Below are positions 36,782-39,399 of a DNA stretch of 39,399 nucleotides, in pieces. The position numbers and the translations under genes are program-made. Numbering within the stretch: the first letter of the stretch is position 1; every line of letters starts with the position of its first letter. Under the pieces are notes generated by a model. That model ran no database searches. It was given only the letters and a program-made list of their open reading frames with translations, and was not told the origin of the DNA. Origin of the DNA: Nitrosomonas sp. (lineage in GTDB: Bacteria > Pseudomonadota > Gammaproteobacteria > Burkholderiales > Nitrosomonadaceae); assembly GCF_019752095.1 (NCBI RefSeq), contig NZ_JAIEMO010000012.1, forward strand, positions 1 through 39,399. The letters are read 5' to 3'.

Positions 36782-37987
36782 ATGGAGATTCTTAGCATGA
36801 GTGACTTGCAGGTAAGTTTGATCATTATCGGTATCATAGTTATTGTTGCTGTTGCTGTTTTTAACTGGTTGCAACAACTGCGTTACCGTCGAGAAGTACA
36901 GGCTGCATTTGATCATGAACATGATGATATTCTCTTGGATACACATCATTCTGATGAACCTTTTCAACGCATTGAACCAAAGTTTAACAAAAAAATGTCA
37001 TCAGAATCTGGGCTTGATTCTTTGCCCCAGACTGGTGATCAATTTGATTCGTCGCCAACTGAAACAAATAAAACATCGATTATGTCACCACCTGCACATC
37101 CACCATTTAATACCACTCAAACAAGCGCGGCTATTAGTTCTGCAACAACTTCACCACTACTGGATTACGATAGTAATACCAATTATATTGTCAATATCCG
37201 ATCAGAATCTGTCATTGCAAATACTCATATTGCCAAGTTACTACAAAGAAAATTTGACTTTGGAAAACCAGTTTATTGGTTGGGCCAGCAAGATAAAAAT
37301 GAGCCATGGGAAGAAATTTCCACTGAATCCAATGTAGATAGCGACGGTTACTGCCATTTGAAAGGCTGCTTGCAACTTGCCGACAGGTCCGGTCCTATCA
37401 GTGAAGTCAATTTATCTAAATTCAGGGATTTGGTTCTCGATTTCGCATCACAAGTTAACGCTTCGGCAGAGTGTCCGGATATTGTTAGTACGCATGAGAA
37501 AGCTGTTATGCTCGATAAGTTTTGCGCTGAAGTCGATGTTATGATAGGTATAAATATCATTAGCAAAGATGACGGAGCATTTGTCGGCACTAAGATTCGA
37601 GCGCTAGCAGAAGCCTCTGGATTCAGACTCGAAACAGATGGACTATTCAAATATCGCGACGAGGGTAATAATATCCTATTTACATTGAATAATTACGAAT
37701 CCTCTCCATTCCTACCCGAAAATATTAAATCATTAACAACGCATGGCGTAACTTTCCTGCTGGATGTACCAAGAGTTGCCCATGGAGAGAGGGTATTTGA
37801 TCAAATGACACATTTGGCCAAGATTTTCTCCAATACACTGGGTGGAATCGTGGTTGATGACAATCGCGTTCCACTAAGTGATAGTGGAATTCAAAAAAGC
37901 AAACAGCAACTACTGGAAATACAAACCTCAATGAAAAATAATCATATTAATTCGGGCAGTCCCAGCGCCTTACGGTTATTTGTATAA
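36782..37987 (+). CDS. zipA: Cell division protein ZipA
   Basis: A 401-residue divisome protein. Residues 8-30 form a single membrane helix (VSLIIIGIIVIVAVAVFNWL), followed by a basic-acidic stretch, a proline- and threonine-rich linker (about 70-135) and a C-terminal ZipA FtsZ-binding domain (about 245-395) with VDVMIGINIISKDDGAFVGT and LLDVPRV. It tethers FtsZ to the inner membrane. AAGGAG is eight bases before the ATG. The gene order smc-zipA is typical; ligA, which usually follows, is absent here. Confidence 0.88.
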   Translation: MEILSMSDLQVSLIIIGIIVIVAVAVFNWLQQLRYRREVQAAFDHEHDDILLDTHHSDEPFQRIEPKFNKKMSSESGLDSLPQTGDQFDSSPTETNKTSIMSPPAHPPFNTTQTSAAISSATTSPLLDYDSNTNYIVNIRSESVIANTHIAKLLQRKFDFGKPVYWLGQQDKNEPWEEISTESNVDSDGYCHLKGCLQLADRSGPISEVNLSKFRDLVLDFASQVNASAECPDIVSTHEKAVMLDKFCAEVDVMIGINIISKDDGAFVGTKIRALAEASGFRLETDGLFKYRDEGNNILFTLNNYESSPFLPENIKSLTTHGVTFLLDVPRVAHGERVFDQMTHLAKIFSNTLGGIVVDDNRVPLSDSGIQKSKQQLLEIQTSMKNNHINSGSPSALRLFV

Positions 37988-38169
37988 GGAAAATTTTCAC
38001 AATAATATTAAAGGTATTACTTGAGCATCCGTAATCCCTACAAAGCCTGTTGATTATTCAATAAAATGACACTTAGAATATACAGTTACAAAATACTTCT
38101 CAGCATGAGTTTTAAAATGCCAAGCCATGTTAATGATAAATAATTAGATTTTAATATCGCTCAATAATA

Positions 38170-38415
38170 ATGAATCAATCTTCAAATACAGGATTATCCT
38201 TTTCACCGATTGAAGTTCAACTTGAATCAGGGGAAGATTATTACTGGTGCAGTTGTGGTCGGAGTAAATCTCAGCCTTTTTGTGATGGGTCACATAAAAA
38301 CACTGAATTCACACCAAAGAAATTCTCAACCAATGAGAATAAAACAGCTTGGTTATGTACCTGCAAGAAAACCGGCAATGCGCCATTTTGTGATGGCACT
38401 CACCGTAAATTATAA
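38170..38415 (+). CDS. Two-motif CDGSH iron-sulfur protein
   Basis: An 81-residue protein with two CDGSH zinc-finger-like motifs, CSCGRSKSQPFCDGSH (about 33-48) and CTCKKTGNAPFCDGTH (about 63-78). Each C-x-C-x10-C-x3-H set binds a 2Fe-2S cluster. The family includes mitoNEET and stand-alone bacterial versions that handle electrons or clusters. It is probably cytoplasmic. It has no operon partner: 182 bp follow zipA with nothing recognised, and 126 bp precede the next gene. Confidence 0.9.
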   Translation: MNQSSNTGLSFSPIEVQLESGEDYYWCSCGRSKSQPFCDGSHKNTEFTPKKFSTNENKTAWLCTCKKTGNAPFCDGTHRKL

Positions 38416-38493
38416 TTAGTATAGAAATTTATACTTATAAAAAATAAGAATAATTATCGATTGTTGTTTTGATCGAGAACTAGGGCGCGATAG

Positions 38494-38499
38494 TATAAT
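38494..38499 (+). promoter_or_regulatory. Candidate -10 element for the zapB-zapA-6S unit
   Basis: A perfect TATAAT follows the T-rich 38461-38470 stretch, 51 bases before the zapB-like ATG. A convincing -35 with good spacing is not visible (TTGATC is 19 bp upstream), so support is moderate. Confidence 0.4.
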
Positions 38500-38550
38500 T
38501 TTAGATTTGGTTACGTAATAACCTTTTGATAGTTCAAAAATTTGCGCCCT

Positions 38551-38748
38551 ATGGAAACAGAACTGGAATCTTTAGAAGAAAAAGTTTTTTTACTTTTACG
38601 TATGTATCAGGATACCCGCGTAGAAAATAAAAAATTGCAAAAAGAATTGGCAGATTCTCATAATCAATGCGAGAAATTAAATGAGAAAATGCATGTGGCA
38701 GCAGATCGACTTGAGGCACTTTTGTTGAATATTCCTAAAAATGAATAA
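38551..38748 (+). CDS. ZapB-like coiled-coil protein (TIGR02449 family)
   Basis: A 65-residue, highly charged helical protein (LESLEEKVFLLLRMY, ENKKLQKELADSHNQ, EKLNEKMHVAADRLEALL) forming one coiled coil. It fits the TIGR02449 family, which lies directly upstream of zapA in many gamma- and betaproteobacteria and resembles the Z-ring factor ZapB. The ATG at 38551 gives METELES...; a TTG at 38542 would add three residues. Its end overlaps the zapA start by eight bases, so they are coupled. Confidence 0.8.
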   Translation: METELESLEEKVFLLLRMYQDTRVENKKLQKELADSHNQCEKLNEKMHVAADRLEALLLNIPKNE

Positions 38749-39043
38749 CACCACATTAAACATTAATATTTTCGAGCGTGAATTTAGCATCGCATGTACT
38801 GACAAAGAATGTGAAGAACTTCAACTCGCCGCAGCTTATTTGGATAATAAGGCGCAAGATATCAAAGCAGAAGGAAAAATAATCGATGCCGATCGCATCG
38901 CGATTATTGCAGCGCTAAAAATTACACATGAATTGTTAATGTTGAGAAACGTAACAGGTTTTGACATGGATGAATTTAGGCGTAGAATTATTACATTAAA
39001 AAATAAAGTTGATGAAGCAATAACAATGAAAGATGAAGGTTAA
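38741..39043 (+). CDS. zapA: Cell division protein ZapA
   Basis: A 100-residue ZapA that cross-links FtsZ filaments at the Z-ring. It has the family features: a beta-strand start LNINIFEREFSIAC, then EELQLAAAYLDNKAQDIK, and ADRIAIIAALKITHELLML in the dimerisation helix. Translation is coupled to the upstream coiled-coil gene. The 6S RNA gene begins about at its stop codon, the conserved zapA-ssrS order. Confidence 0.93.
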   Translation: MNNTTLNINIFEREFSIACTDKECEELQLAAAYLDNKAQDIKAEGKIIDADRIAIIAALKITHELLMLRNVTGFDMDEFRRRIITLKNKVDEAITMKDEG

Positions 39044-39220
39044 TCCCTGCGGTGTTCGTTAAGACTTATATTCTTTGAACCATTTTTAGAAAATGGTTGT
39101 GGATTTTAGTGATACTGTTGTGTACGCCATTAATGGATGTGCCTGATGTATCCATGAAACAACCGCCTTGGACCTTATGGTTCAAGATGATGGTCTAACG
39201 GCATATGTGGGGAGCTATTT
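39043..39220 (+). ncRNA. ssrS: 6S RNA (ssrS)
   Basis: Directly after zapA lies a sequence with the 6S RNA features: the 5' strand CCCTGCGGTG pairs (with a bulged A) to CATATGTGGGG near 39202-39212, closing a long imperfect rod. The conserved CCTTGGACC...GGTTCAAG block is at about 39167-39186 and CTTTGAACC near 39074-39082 on the opposite arm. 6S RNA mimics an open promoter and holds sigma70 RNA polymerase in stationary phase. The gene order zapA-ssrS supports the call; ends are approximate. Confidence 0.85.
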
Positions 39221-39221
39221 C

Positions 39222-39260
39222 AGGACGAGAAATGTCTTCGGAACATTTCTTGTCCTTTTA
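39222..39260 (+). terminator. Rho-independent terminator after 6S RNA
   Basis: AGGACGAGAAATGTC and its near-perfect complement form a 14-15 bp stem closed by a C-TTCG-G tetraloop with one bulged A, followed by TTTTA. This is a strong intrinsic terminator at the end of the zapB-zapA-ssrS unit. Confidence 0.8.
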
Positions 39261-39318
39261 GTTTTACGACACTTAACACGGTAGTCACCCCATTATTAAC
39301 CGAATTCAAAAGTAGATG

Positions 39319-39399
39319 TTAATGAGCTAATTGAGCAAGTTTTTGTTTTGGTGTTATTCCTCCGATAGGCTGTATTAGGCCGTTCATGATTATAAGTCC
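39319..39399 (-). pseudogene. IS3-family transposase C-terminus, frameshifted, cut by the window edge
   Basis: Read leftward from 39399, one frame gives YNHERPNTA, the classic end-of-rve motif of IS3-family OrfB. The next frame gives IGGITPKQKLAQLAH and then TAA (39319-39321), which completes the same motif (NHERPNTAIGGITPKQKL). One extra base between them breaks the frame, so this copy is probably inactive. The rest of the element lies beyond the right edge. No convincing terminal inverted repeat is seen between 39260 and 39319. Confidence 0.75.

Noticed and set aside
36843..37337. 164-codon plus-strand frame inside zipA
   Set aside because: It is an out-of-frame reading of zipA with low-quality His/Ile-rich composition and no start signal.
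1..39399. CRISPR arrays, tRNA genes, prophage or toxin-antitoxin pairs
   Set aside because: I looked through the gaps on both strands and saw no regular repeats, tRNA cloverleaf, integrase or toxin-antitoxin-like gene pair.

Overview
The window looks like chromosomal DNA of an AT-leaning betaproteobacterium, most likely Nitrosomonadaceae (Nitrosomonas-like). The pointers are a BPSS1780-type membrane protein next to type II homoserine kinase and polA, the divergent rluC/rne pair, a DUF2782 gene, a formate/nitrite-type channel, and the protein flavour overall. This is recognition by eye, not a database result. Most of the window is dense housekeeping sequence with gaps under 150 bp. Two gaps exceed 300 bp: the rne leader (7746-8254) and an island edge with a dead transposase (19934-20284).

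Layout. 1-6075 (minus): a six-gene run, ybbA (ABC ATPase), ybbP-like permease, hemW, an FNT channel, a hemerythrin-like protein and a broken FmdE-like gene. tesA starts head-to-head with ybbA, with overlapping start codons. 6765-10780: rluC (minus) and rne (plus) diverge from an AT-rich spacer holding a long candidate rne leader. 10814-16825: polA (minus), then on the plus strand a LOG-type phosphoribohydrolase, DUF2782, thrB and a BPSS1780/zinc-ribbon fusion. 16820-20255: accessory patch with a gtrB-gtrA-gtrII-like O-antigen or glycan modification set, an orphan small ORF on one side and a dead IS1595-family transposase fragment on the other. 20285-23541 (minus): metG, an NTF2-like protein and yggS. 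23667-28110 (plus): mrp, dcd, a TIGR03790 protein, then a strong promoter, a 21-codon leader ORF and an ornithine/lysine decarboxylase. 28227-29524 (minus): thyA-folA. 29693-31153: M17 aminopeptidase. 31201-33060 (minus): mltD-like transglycosylase and queF. 33154-37987 (plus): smc and zipA. 38170-39260: a CDGSH protein, a zapB-like gene, zapA, 6S RNA and its terminator. The right edge carries the end of a frameshifted IS3-family transposase on the minus strand.

How the genes work together. Several neighbourhoods make functional sense: smc/zipA/zapB/zapA for chromosome segregation and the divisome; thyA-folA plus dcd for dTMP supply; gtrA/B/II for lipid-linked glucosyl transfer; ybbA/ybbP/tesA as the conserved permease-esterase neighbourhood. 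No defence island, CRISPR array, prophage or biosynthetic cluster is visible. The most novel-looking item is the small leader ORF before the decarboxylase. Other items worth a look are the degenerate transposase beside the gtr set, the duplicated start of smc and the broken FmdE-like gene.
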